The position numbers and the translations under genes are program-made. 32,323 bases of DNA from DASUBN01 sp035691665 (GTDB lineage: Bacteria > Pseudomonadota > Gammaproteobacteria > Natronospirales > REEB76), in the NCBI GenBank assembly GCA_035691665.1, contig DASSIS010000054.1, positions 1-32,323 on the forward strand, written 5' to 3'. This document shows, in pieces, positions 9,593 through 16,693 of the stretch. Position 1 is the stretch's first letter, and each line of letters starts with the position of its first letter. Under the pieces are notes generated by a model. The model saw only the letters and a program-made list of their open reading frames with translations, was not told where the DNA came from and searched no databases.

Positions 9593-9886
9593 ATGAAGGC
9601 CCTGAAACCCCAATTGCTCCGCGAACTCATCGGCTACGCCGAGAAGGGCGAGCTCGACAAGGTGGTGGGTGTGCTGGTGCGCCTCAACCAGGACCAGCTG
9701 GCGGAGCTGAAGGCGGTGCTGTGGATGGGCAAGGACGGCCAGAGCCCCAAGCATTGGGAGGCGCTCGTGATCCAGGCCCGCGCCAAGCTGGACAAGGACA
9801 CGGTGCAGTTCTTCACGGACGAGAAGAACCTGGGTACCGACCTGCACAAGGGACTCGACATGCTGGAGAACGCGGGTCGCATCTGA
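9593..9886 (+). CDS. DUF3775 domain protein
   Basis: A 97-residue soluble, mainly helical protein. The segment VRLNQDQLAELKAVLWMGKD (about 24-43) followed by WEALVIQARAKLDKDTVQFF and the end LGTDLHKGLDML matches the DUF3775 pattern '..LN.DEQAELVALMWLGRGD...W..A...A......T..YLLG.P.L.DYLE.GL'. The family has no established function. ATG 9593 is preceded by GAGG with a 5-base spacer, and the in-frame stretch upstream of it lies in the hairpin cluster, so translation surely starts here. It stands alone: the next gene begins 123 bases downstream. Confidence 0.75.
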   Translation: MKALKPQLLRELIGYAEKGELDKVVGVLVRLNQDQLAELKAVLWMGKDGQSPKHWEALVIQARAKLDKDTVQFFTDEKNLGTDLHKGLDMLENAGRI

Positions 9887-10009
9887 GCGGCGCCCCATGG
9901 TGCATCTGCACCGGTCCGGTGATCCTTCCGTTTAATTTGTAACATCCCCGCCTCGCCCCGGCCGGCTTAGTGTTTATACTGAGTCCAAGTCGGCGGACAC
10001 CGGGCCCCC

Positions 10010-10570
10010 ATGGAAAGCCAAGACGCAGAGAGCATGCGCCGGCGCAATGCGGCCAAGATCGCCGCGCGCGCACTCGACGCCTGCGCTCACGACAAGCCCG
10101 AGACCAAGGTGGAACTGGAGATCCTGCTCAACGGGCCTCATGCCCGGGCGGTGGGCCTCGCCATCCTGGACAGCGCCTTCGCCTGCCGCACGGCGATGCG
10201 CCGCGACATCCCCCTCTGGATCCCCTTCGGTTCCAAGGAGCAGCTGCTCTACGACCTCGTGGGAGACCACAGCGAAGAGAGCCTGCGGCGCGTGAAGAAC
10301 CTGCTGGATGCCGGCTGGGATCCCAACCTCGCCATCCCCGGCACCCATCGCACGCCGCTGATGCAGGTGACCATGGCCTGGAATCCCCGCAACCGCGACC
10401 TCGCCGCCCTCTTGCTCGCCGCCGGCGCCAAGGTCGACGCCCGCTCCGCCGGCGGCCAGACGGCGCTCGACTACGCTCCCGTGGCCATGCGCAACTTCAT
10501 CCAGCACTTCGTGAAGGACATCGAGCAGGACACCACCAACCGGGTGCCCCACACCAACAAGAGCGATTAG
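10010..10570 (+). CDS. Ankyrin-repeat-like protein
   Basis: A 186-residue, probably cytoplasmic protein (no signal peptide). The N-terminal half is helical with no recognised domain. The C-terminal half has about two ankyrin-type units: VKNLLDAGWDPNLAIPGTHR then TPLMQVTMAWNPRNRDLAAL, followed by LLAAGAKVDARSAGGQTALDYA. The typical TPLh....G....h..LL..GA..n features are visible. Ankyrin repeats mediate protein-protein contacts; the partner may be the secreted product of the next gene, which starts only 9 bases downstream, but that is inference. A TATACT hexamer at 9975-9980 could be the -10 of a promoter; its -35 is poor. ATG 10010 has no strong Shine-Dalgarno sequence. Confidence 0.7.
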   Translation: MESQDAESMRRRNAAKIAARALDACAHDKPETKVELEILLNGPHARAVGLAILDSAFACRTAMRRDIPLWIPFGSKEQLLYDLVGDHSEESLRRVKNLLDAGWDPNLAIPGTHRTPLMQVTMAWNPRNRDLAALLLAAGAKVDARSAGGQTALDYAPVAMRNFIQHFVKDIEQDTTNRVPHTNKSD

Positions 10571-10579
10571 GAGAGTCCC

Positions 10580-12142
10580 ATGTCGCAAGGATCGCTGCGT
10601 GCTGGCTTGCTTGTTCTCGCGGTGCTGGGTTTCACCGCTTTGGCGCGGGCCGCGGACGCGCCGGGCCCGACCCTGGATGCAGGCGAGTTCCAGAAGCGCA
10701 TCACCGCCTGGACCACTACCCACTACGGCGAGGAGAACATCGACCCCGGTCCGAGCACGGAAGCGCTCGAGACGCGCGCCGCCCAGGGCGACGCCAATGC
10801 TTACTCGCAACTGGCGGAGCGCGCCGACATGCAAGAACATCCGGCGCTCGCTTACCAACTCTCCCTGAAAGCCATCGCCCTGGGACTGACCCGCCCTGCC
10901 ACCTTGTTCATGGGACTGAACGAGGTGGACGAGCAGCTGCCCCCGGAACCGACCCAGGAAGCCCGTTGGGAAGCCGTGCGTGAGCACGATCTCGCCTGGT
11001 ACTTGGTGGCGGCCATCCGCGGCGATTCGGACGGCGCTCGCATGGCCGATTGGAAGCTCAAACCGAACGGCATGACCCCCAACCCGCTCTCCCCCGCACA
11101 GGCGGAAAAGGTCTGCGGCCTGGCGGTGCGGGATTATCAGTTGGTGCAGGCGACGCGTGTTTCGCTCGGCAAGCCGCCTTTCACCGACGCGGACAACCGG
11201 CCGCTCACCGCGTTCTGGGGCGAGGAGGATCCCTGGCCCATCCCCCTCTGCGGGGAACTGCCCCTGCCGGAGATGCATTGCGCCGTGGCGACGCTCACGG
11301 GCGGCAAGGCCGCGAACAAGAATCCACGCTCCAAGCCTTTCCTGTGCACTTCGCCGGGACTCATCGCCGGCGCGAAGCCCATCCCGCTGCCGATGGCGAA
11401 GCCGGTTACGGCTGAAGAGAGCCCTGCGATCGTCGCCGCGCCCGGACCGGTGATGGTCATGGGCACGGCGAATGGGGATAACGACATGGATCCGATCGAG
11501 AGCGGTCCGGGGGATCTTTTCTCAGGTGCAGACGGTGATCCGATGCTGCACTACCACTTCCGGGTGGAAGATGCCGCTTATGTGATCGGCTCCTCGAGCC
11601 AGGGTATCCAAGGTAAAGGCGGCACCAAGCGGCCCTTCGCGGTCCCCGCGAGTCCCATGTACGTGGATGGCCCCGTGTCCTATGCGGGATACGCAGGTGA
11701 CCTGTTACTCCTCTACCAGGCCGACCTGCCCTGGGATGACGCGGTCGCTAAAGAGAAGGAGAGCGAGACTTACCTGGTGCGCATCAAGCCGGACACGCTC
11801 AGCATGGTCTGGAACAACAGCGGTATCCCCCCTGACGCGGCGCCTGCGCGCATCGTCAGCTCCACGGCCTACGTCGGAGCGGAATATTTCCTAGGTGCGG
11901 TGGACCTCGACACCGGCAAGTTCCGCTGGTGCCTGCGGGGGCTCGATGCCGCCACCGGAGACGCCTTCCACCGTGTGGCTACGCCTTCCTGGAACCCGCA
12001 TCAGGTGGAACTCGATTCGCTGCCGGGCAAGGACGGTTCACGCCATTACGTGAAGGTGGACTTGGACCAGCTGAAGGTCAGCACAGATTTCGGCACCGCA
12101 ACATCCCTCAGCGTGAGCCGGGATTGTCCGGTGTTCCGCTGA
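10580..12142 (+). CDS. Secreted protein of unknown function
   Basis: A 520-residue protein with a Sec signal peptide (MSQGSLRAGLLVLAVLGFTA, then LARAADA, cleavage after about residue 25). Residues about 65-100 (GDANAYSQLAERADMQEHPA) look like a TPR/Sel1-type helical pair. The middle has four to six cysteines spaced in a way that suggests disulfides (KVCGL, PLCGELPLPEMHC, FLCTS). The C-terminal third has strand-rich segments such as AEYFLGAVDLDTGKFRWCLR that recall a PQQ-type beta-propeller blade, but a full propeller is not evident. ATG 10580 has GGAG 7 nt upstream. It follows the ankyrin-like gene by 9 bases, so the two are likely co-transcribed. Location is probably periplasmic; no enzymatic motif found. 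Confidence 0.7.
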   Translation: MSQGSLRAGLLVLAVLGFTALARAADAPGPTLDAGEFQKRITAWTTTHYGEENIDPGPSTEALETRAAQGDANAYSQLAERADMQEHPALAYQLSLKAIALGLTRPATLFMGLNEVDEQLPPEPTQEARWEAVREHDLAWYLVAAIRGDSDGARMADWKLKPNGMTPNPLSPAQAEKVCGLAVRDYQLVQATRVSLGKPPFTDADNRPLTAFWGEEDPWPIPLCGELPLPEMHCAVATLTGGKAANKNPRSKPFLCTSPGLIAGAKPIPLPMAKPVTAEESPAIVAAPGPVMVMGTANGDNDMDPIESGPGDLFSGADGDPMLHYHFRVEDAAYVIGSSSQGIQGKGGTKRPFAVPASPMYVDGPVSYAGYAGDLLLLYQADLPWDDAVAKEKESETYLVRIKPDTLSMVWNNSGIPPDAAPARIVSSTAYVGAEYFLGAVDLDTGKFRWCLRGLDAATGDAFHRVATPSWNPHQVELDSLPGKDGSRHYVKVDLDQLKVSTDFGTATSLSVSRDCPVFR

Positions 12143-12158
12143 GGCCTGGCGCAGGTGC

Positions 12159-12779
12159 TCAGATCTCGATCAGGCCGTCCGAGAGCTCGTCCGGGTCGTC
12201 GGGACCGGCGGGATAGTGCTCGGCCATGGCCGCACCGCAGGCGGTGATGGCGGCCACGAAGCCTTCCGTGATCTCGTCGCGCCGCACGTGGCTCAGGAAG
12301 TTGTCCACCAGGAGCCGCCAGTGCTCCTCGCCCAGCTTCTCGTGGATACCCTTGTCCGCCACCACTTCCACGTAGCGCTCCGCCAGGGAGACGAAGAACA
12401 GTACGCCCGAATGGTGCCGGGTGAGGTGCACGCCCTGCTCGTAGAACACTGCGTGGGCGAGCCGGCTCGCCCGCTGGTGCTTCACCGCCTTGGGCACGAG
12501 CGCGAGGTGCAGGCCGGGCACGAACTCGAACAGGAACACCAGACCCACGAAGATCAGCAGTTGCAGCTCGTATATATGGATGAACTTGAGGTGCAGGGGC
12601 GCGAGCAGCAGCACCCCCGGCACCAGCAGCGCGAGGCCCGCCGCCCAGATGAGCGCCGCGGCGATGTAATGGTCGCTGGCCCGGGCCACCACCGCCACGA
12701 ACTCGCCGCTGGTGTTGCGCTCGGCACCGTGGATGGCGGCCGTGATCTTCTGCCGCTCTTTTGCGGAGAACCTGATCAT
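12159..12779 (-). CDS. TPM-domain membrane protein (second TPM gene)
   Basis: A 206-residue protein. It starts FSAKERQKITAAIHGAERNT, then SGEFVAVVA, the usual opening of the short, membrane-anchored TPM (TLP18.3/Psb32/MOLO-1) proteins. A helical hairpin of two membrane segments follows (about 36-57 and 67-90), then RASRLAHAVFYEQGVHLTRH and GVLFFVSLAERYVEVVADKG, the TPM core strands and helices. Function is not firmly known; members accompany LemA and are linked to envelope maintenance. ATG 12779 overlaps the stop of the upstream TPM gene as TGATG, so translation is coupled. It is the third gene of the lemA-TPM-TPM operon and ends 16 bases from the convergent secreted-protein gene. Confidence 0.88.
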   Translation of the reverse strand: MIRFSAKERQKITAAIHGAERNTSGEFVAVVARASDHYIAAALIWAAGLALLVPGVLLLAPLHLKFIHIYELQLLIFVGLVFLFEFVPGLHLALVPKAVKHQRASRLAHAVFYEQGVHLTRHHSGVLFFVSLAERYVEVVADKGIHEKLGEEHWRLLVDNFLSHVRRDEITEGFVAAITACGAAMAEHYPAGPDDPDELSDGLIEI

Positions 12780-13555
12780 CACCAGCCCCCCGAGGCGCCG
12801 CCGCCACCGAACGAACCGCCTCCGCCCGAGAACCCGCCGCCTCCGCCGAACCCTCCGCCACCGAAGCCGCCGCCCCGGTAACCCCCGCCCCAGCCGCCGC
12901 TCAGGCCCCAGAGGCCGATGAGGCCCCACAGGCCGCTGCGCCGGCCTGGGTAGAAACCGGCCATGAGCACGCGGACGAGCATGAAGCCCAGGAACAGCAT
13001 GAGGAAGAGCGTGGAGGAATGGTCACGATGGGTCTCTTGGGGCGTGTCCTCGCTGTCGCCGCCCAGCACCGCGAGGATGGCATCCACCCCGGCGCCGATG
13101 CCGCCGGCGTAATCGCCCTGCTTGAGCGGGGGTACGATCACGTTGCGGATGATGTTGTCGCTCTCGGCATCCGTGAGCGTGCCTTCGAGGCCGTAGCCCA
13201 CCTCGATGCGCAGTTTCTTCTCGCCCGAGTCCACAATCAGGATGGCGCCGGTGTTCTTGCCCTTCTCGCCTATGCCCCAGTGGCGGCCGAGCTGGTAACC
13301 CCATTGCTCGATGGGATAGCCGTCGAGCGTCGGCACCGTGACCACCACCACCTGGTTGCCGCTGCCACGGTCGTAGGCGGCGAGCTTCTGGGTGATGGCG
13401 TACTGGGCGTCGGCGGAGAGCAGGTTCGCGCCGTCCACCACCGGCCCGGTGAGGGCCGGGAAAGGCGGCATGCCGGCATCGTCGGCCCAGGCGCCGCCGG
13501 CGAGGGCCAGCAGCGCCGCTCCGAGGACGGCGCTGAAGAGGCGGCGCAGCCTCAT
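12779..13555 (-). CDS. TPM-domain protein with glycine-rich tail (YgcG-like)
   Basis: A 258-residue protein: signal peptide (MRLRRLFSAVLGAALLALAG, cleaved near GAWA-DD), periplasmic TPM domain at about 35-165 (LTGPVVDGANLLSADAQYAI; NQVVVVTVPTLDG; GAILIVDSGEKKLRIEVGYG; LEGTLTDAES), one membrane helix at about 184-201, and a cytoplasmic tail of some 45 residues made almost only of Gly with Phe, Ser and Trp. The Gly-rich end is typical of this family. The operon order lemA, TPM, TPM is widespread in proteobacteria. It starts 3 bases after the lemA stop and overlaps the next gene by one base. Confidence 0.9.
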   Translation of the reverse strand: MRLRRLFSAVLGAALLALAGGAWADDAGMPPFPALTGPVVDGANLLSADAQYAITQKLAAYDRGSGNQVVVVTVPTLDGYPIEQWGYQLGRHWGIGEKGKNTGAILIVDSGEKKLRIEVGYGLEGTLTDAESDNIIRNVIVPPLKQGDYAGGIGAGVDAILAVLGGDSEDTPQETHRDHSSTLFLMLFLGFMLVRVLMAGFYPGRRSGLWGLIGLWGLSGGWGGGYRGGGFGGGGFGGGGGFSGGGGSFGGGGASGGW

Positions 13556-13558
13556 GTC

Positions 13559-14164
13559 CTAGAACTGGACCTTCGGAGCGGACTGCGCCGTCTGGTCGGC
13601 GCTGAAGTTCTGCAGCGGCTCCTTGTCGCCGTAGAACATGGAGCGGTACCAGCGGCCCGGGATGGTGGTGAGTTCGGTGTTGTACTGCTGCACCGCCAGG
13701 ATGTAGTCGCGGCGCGCCACGGCGATGCGGTTCTCCGTGCCCTCGAGCTGCGACTGCAGGGTGAGGAAGTTCTGGTCGGCCTTGAGGTTGGGGTAGTTCT
13801 CGGTCACCACCATGAGCCGCGAGAGGGCGCCGGAGAGCGTCGCCTGGTTCTGCTCGAATTGCTTGAAGGCCTGCGGGTTGGTGAGGATGTTGGCCGGCAC
13901 CTGGGTCTGGGTGACCTTGGCGCGGGCATCGGTGACTTCCGTCAACACCTTCTCCTCGTGGGTGGCATAGCCCTTCACGGTGGAGACCAGGTTAGGCACG
14001 AGGTCGGCGCGGCGCTGGTATTCGTTCTGCACCTGGGACCAGGAGGCCTGCACCGCCTGGTACTGGGTGGGGATGTTGTTCACGCCGCAGCCGGCCAGAG
14101 CCAGCATCAGGACGGTGAGGGCCGCGAAGCCCAGGCTGCGGCGGAAGAGAGGTTGCATGCTCAT
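13559..14164 (-). CDS. lemA: LemA family lipoprotein-like protein
   Basis: A 201-residue protein with an N-terminal hydrophobic segment that ends in a lipobox (ALAGC, Cys at about residue 25). It is followed by the LemA signature NEYQRRADLVPNLVSTVKGY, then EEKVLTEVTDARAKV, AVARRDYILAVQQYNTELTT and IPGRWYRSMF. The fold is a long antiparallel helical bundle exposed to the periplasm. Function of LemA is not settled; it occurs with TPM-domain proteins in envelope-associated operons. ATG 14164 has AGGGAA about 8 nt upstream, preferred over the longer frame to 14269. First gene of the operon; the divergent hydrolase starts 134 bases away. Confidence 0.93.
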   Translation of the reverse strand: MSMQPLFRRSLGFAALTVLMLALAGCGVNNIPTQYQAVQASWSQVQNEYQRRADLVPNLVSTVKGYATHEEKVLTEVTDARAKVTQTQVPANILTNPQAFKQFEQNQATLSGALSRLMVVTENYPNLKADQNFLTLQSQLEGTENRIAVARRDYILAVQQYNTELTTIPGRWYRSMFYGDKEPLQNFSADQTAQSAPKVQF

Positions 14165-14298
14165 GACGTATTTCCCTGGATGGTTTGAGACCCTGACCCC
14201 GTCATCATAACGCGGCCGCAGGACGCGGCGCCCTGCTTCCTTTAATATGTCCCCGACGCGCGCTTTCAAGCCGCTCGGCCCATCTTCTGAGGAGTCGC

Positions 14299-15804
14299 AT
14301 GGCCCGCCAGAAACGCATCGTGATCCTGGTGCACGGCTGGAGCGTCCGCAACACCGACAGCTACGGCGGCCTGCCGGAGCGCCTGAAGCGCGAGGCGCGG
14401 CGCCATCCCGAGCTCGATCTGGACCTGCGCCAGATATGGCTCTCCGAATACATAAGTTTCCACAACGAAGTCACCATCCAGGACATCGCCCGGGCCTTCC
14501 AGGCGGCACTGGAGCACGAGTTCGGCGCCGCCCTCTCCCGCGGCCAGCGCTTCGCCTGCATCACCCACTCCACCGGCGGCCCGGTGATCCGCGCCTGGCT
14601 GCAGGAGAACTACCTGGCCAAGGGCCGCAGCGATACGCCCCTGAGCCACCTCGTGATGCTGGCGCCCGCCAACTTCGGTTCGGCCCTGGTGCAGCTCGGG
14701 CTCGCCAAGCTCTCGCGGCTGCGCTCCTGGTTCGACGGCGTGGAAGTGGGCACCGGCGTGCTGGACTGGCTCGAGCTCGGCAGCCGGGAGAGCACCGCCC
14801 TCAACCTACAATGGCTGGACCAGGGCGCCTCCCTCATCGGGCCCACCGGGGTCTTCCCCTTCGTGCTGGCCGGGCAATCCCACGATCCCAAGCTCTACGA
14901 CTTCGTGAACAGCTACAGCGCCGAGATGGGCTCGGATGGCGTGGTGCGCTCCGCCGCCGCCAACCTCAACTTCACCCACGTGGTGCTCACCCAACAGGCG
15001 CCGGTGCCGGACAAGAAAGCGAAGCAGGGATTCAGCGCGCCGCTGCTCGCGGCTTCGGCGCCCCGGCTCTCCCCGGCGGTGCCCTTCGCGCTCTTGCCGG
15101 GCCTGTGCCATTCCGACGTGCGCATGGGCATCATGCGCAGCGTGCCGGCGAAGGACGCGGCGCATCCCACCGTCGAAGCCATCCTGCGCTGCCTCGCGGT
15201 CTCGGACATGGCGGGTTACGCCAAGGCCTTCGACGACTTCCGCGCCCTCACCGCCGAGACCCAGGCCCGGGAGCAGGTGGAGGACCGCAGCGCCTACTCC
15301 GCCTTCGAGCACCAGGTGCTCCGCGATCCCTGCTGCATGCTGCAGTTCCGGGTGCGGGACGACCAGGGCAAGCCCATCAAGGACTACGATCTGATCCTGA
15401 CCGCGGGCCAGGGCAACAACCCCAACCACATCCCGCCGGGCTTCTTCATCGACCGGCAGCGCAACCACCTGGACCCGGGCAGCATCACCTATTACATCAA
15501 CCACGCCCGCATGGCCGGCGCGCCGGCGGTCCTATATAAGGGCAAGACCCTGCGGGAGGCTCTCGCGCCCTGCGCGAGTCTGGGTCTGCACGTCATCCCC
15601 TACCCCCAGGAAGGCTTCGTGCTCTACCAGCCGGCGACCCTCGCCGCCGACCCGAAGCACCTCGCGGCCTTCATCAAGCCCAACCAGACGACGCTCGTGG
15701 ACGTGGTGCTGAGGCGCTTCGTGCGCGAGGGTGTCTACCGCATGACCCGCGGCGCTTCGCCGGAAGACTTCACCAAGCAGTTCCCCGGCCTACCGGTGAA
15801 ATGA
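14299..15804 (+). CDS. Alpha/beta-hydrolase (lipase-like) with C-terminal extension
   Basis: A 501-residue protein without signal peptide. The N-terminal half is a lipase-type alpha/beta hydrolase: oxyanion region IVILVHGWSVRNTDSYGG (7-24), nucleophile elbow CITHSTGGPVIRAWL with Ser91 (H-S-T-G-G in place of G-x-S-x-G), and LVMLAPANFGSALV shortly after. Such enzymes act on lipid esters or phospholipids. The C-terminal ~180 residues (from about LQFRVRDDQGKPIKDYDLIL) look like a separate beta-rich domain, with NPNHIPPGFFIDRQRNHLDP and a repeat-poor end. This architecture resembles cytosol-made phospholipase-type proteins, but I find no secretion-system gene next to it, so a type VI effector role would be speculation. 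GAGGAG lies 5-6 nt before ATG 14299. It converges with the DUF2062 gene, 3 bases apart. Confidence 0.8.
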   Translation: MARQKRIVILVHGWSVRNTDSYGGLPERLKREARRHPELDLDLRQIWLSEYISFHNEVTIQDIARAFQAALEHEFGAALSRGQRFACITHSTGGPVIRAWLQENYLAKGRSDTPLSHLVMLAPANFGSALVQLGLAKLSRLRSWFDGVEVGTGVLDWLELGSRESTALNLQWLDQGASLIGPTGVFPFVLAGQSHDPKLYDFVNSYSAEMGSDGVVRSAAANLNFTHVVLTQQAPVPDKKAKQGFSAPLLAASAPRLSPAVPFALLPGLCHSDVRMGIMRSVPAKDAAHPTVEAILRCLAVSDMAGYAKAFDDFRALTAETQAREQVEDRSAYSAFEHQVLRDPCCMLQFRVRDDQGKPIKDYDLILTAGQGNNPNHIPPGFFIDRQRNHLDPGSITYYINHARMAGAPAVLYKGKTLREALAPCASLGLHVIPYPQEGFVLYQPATLAADPKHLAAFIKPNQTTLVDVVLRRFVREGVYRMTRGASPEDFTKQFPGLPVK

Positions 15805-15807
15805 GTC

Positions 15808-16320
15808 TCAACGCTGGCGCGCCAGCCGCTTGAGGAGCGGCAGCGAACAGCCGTAGAGGGCGAACCCCAGGAGCGACCCCAGCAACAGCCAGGCCACCAT
15901 GCCGTGCAGGGCATAGGACCAGAGGGCCTGGACCGCTTTCCACAAGCCCGCTGCCAGCATCGTCCTGATGTCCGTGGCGCTGAAAGGCAGCGGGGGCTCC
16001 CGGAACAGCCACTGGCCCACCTGCACGAAGGGGATGAGCAGCAGGATCTGCAACGGGTAGGCCAGGTAGTTGATGAGCTGGATGAGGGGCAGATTGAGTC
16101 CAAGCCACAACGCCGCCACCGCGCACAGCGTAGTGCTGGTGCCGATGAGCGGGTTCACGCCCAGCACCACCCCGAGCGCCAGGGTGAGGGCCACCTTGTG
16201 CGGGGTGATGCCCTGGCTCAGGAGCCCCGTGACGAGACGCGTGAGGCGGTTCTCTCTCAGGCTCACGCGTCGTGTCCCTGCAACAGCTTTCGCAGGGCGA
16301 AACCGCTCTCGATCAGGCAC
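15808..16320 (-). CDS. DUF2062 membrane protein
   Basis: A 170-residue integral membrane protein. After a basic N-terminus (ENRLTRLVTGLLSQGITPHK) comes the DUF2062 core VALTLALGVVLGVNPLIGTS, where the short-repeat 'P.k.AlglalGvf.g..P..G' is well kept; the second and third hydrophobic segments are NLPLIQLINYLAYPLQILLL and ALHGMVAWLLLGSLLGFALY. Function is unknown; the domain is often found with lipid or polysaccharide genes. The start is GTG at 16320; AAGGAG lies 12 bases upstream, a long spacer, so the true start could differ slightly. The next gene on the other side (16694) is divergent and the space between holds a promoter and leader. Confidence 0.8.
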   Translation of the reverse strand: MPDRERFRPAKAVAGTRRVSLRENRLTRLVTGLLSQGITPHKVALTLALGVVLGVNPLIGTSTTLCAVAALWLGLNLPLIQLINYLAYPLQILLLIPFVQVGQWLFREPPLPFSATDIRTMLAAGLWKAVQALWSYALHGMVAWLLLGSLLGFALYGCSLPLLKRLARQR

Positions 16321-16402
16321 GGCACACTTAATCTCCTTTCAGTTATGTAATGCCTTATACGCAGAATTTGCCGCCGCAGATTCATGCAACGCCGCGGCTT
16401 TT

Positions 16403-16421
16403 CACCGAATTTAAATCGGTG
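16403..16421. promoter_or_regulatory. Operator-like palindrome CACCGAATTTAAATCGGTG
   Basis: The arms CACCGA (16403-16408) and TCGGTG (16416-16421) flank an AT-rich 7-base centre. It is placed 19 bases upstream of the -35 box of the secreted-protein promoter and between two divergent genes, where a dimeric regulator would fit. It lacks a T-run, so a terminator is less likely. No regulator gene is adjacent. Confidence 0.4.
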
Positions 16422-16440
16422 CCGATTCTGTAAAAACCGC

Positions 16441-16469
16441 CTAACAATTCCGCAACACTCGTCTATATT
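16441..16469 (+). promoter_or_regulatory. Sigma70-type promoter for the structured leader
   Basis: CTAACA at 16441-16446 (four of six matches to TTGACA, including the ACA end) and TATATT at 16464-16469 (five of six to TATAAT) are separated by exactly 17 bases. Transcription should begin near 16476-16478, which is where the first stem of the leader begins. The coincidence of predicted +1 with the stem edge strengthens both calls. Confidence 0.6.
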
Positions 16470-16477
16470 CAAGCGCT

Positions 16478-16693
16478 GTGATTGGTGACTCCCCTTGGGG
16501 AAACACGGGGAGTCGTCCGGCTAGGGAAGGATACAGTCTCGACCGGATTTCACCGATCACAAAGCCATGGCTTCGCATGCGTGCTGCATCACTTCCTCGG
16601 AAGCGTGGCGGCCGTACGGGGGCTTTGTGTGCTCAAAGGGGCGCACCTCCAAGCGGAGTCTCTTCCGAACGCTACACCTAGCTTGGGGGTTTT
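16478..16693 (+). ncRNA. Structured 5' leader with two mutually exclusive stems (candidate riboswitch or RNA regulator)
   Basis: About 216 untranslated bases precede ATG 16694. Stem P1 pairs 16478-16488 (GTGATTGGTGA) with 16550-16560 (TCACCGATCAC): ten Watson-Crick pairs plus one G-U. P1 encloses P2 (CTCCCC 16489-16494 with GGGGAG 16507-16512) and P3 (GTCCGG 16515-16520 with CCGGAT 16543-16548), giving a three-way junction with an A/G-rich loop. A second stem pairs CACAAAGCC (16558-16566) with GGCTTTGTG (16621-16629) and encloses a further hairpin (CTTCC-TC-GGAAG). The bases CAC at 16558-16560 belong to both stems, so the two compete at their junction. GGGGG 4 nt before the ATG is the likely ribosome-binding site. 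I could not match it to a riboswitch class I know. Confidence 0.55.

Noticed and set aside
14299..15804. Type VI lipase effector (Tle) call for the alpha/beta hydrolase
   Set aside because: No VgrG, PAAR, adaptor or immunity-like gene is adjacent; the neighbours are lemA/TPM and a DUF2062 gene.
16478..16693. Cyclic-di-GMP (GEMM-I) riboswitch
   Set aside because: ACAAAGCC at 16559 resembles the GCAAAGCC element, and the target type fits, but the upstream GGCAAACC-type element, GAAA tetraloop arm and the receptor arm are absent, so the class cannot be supported.
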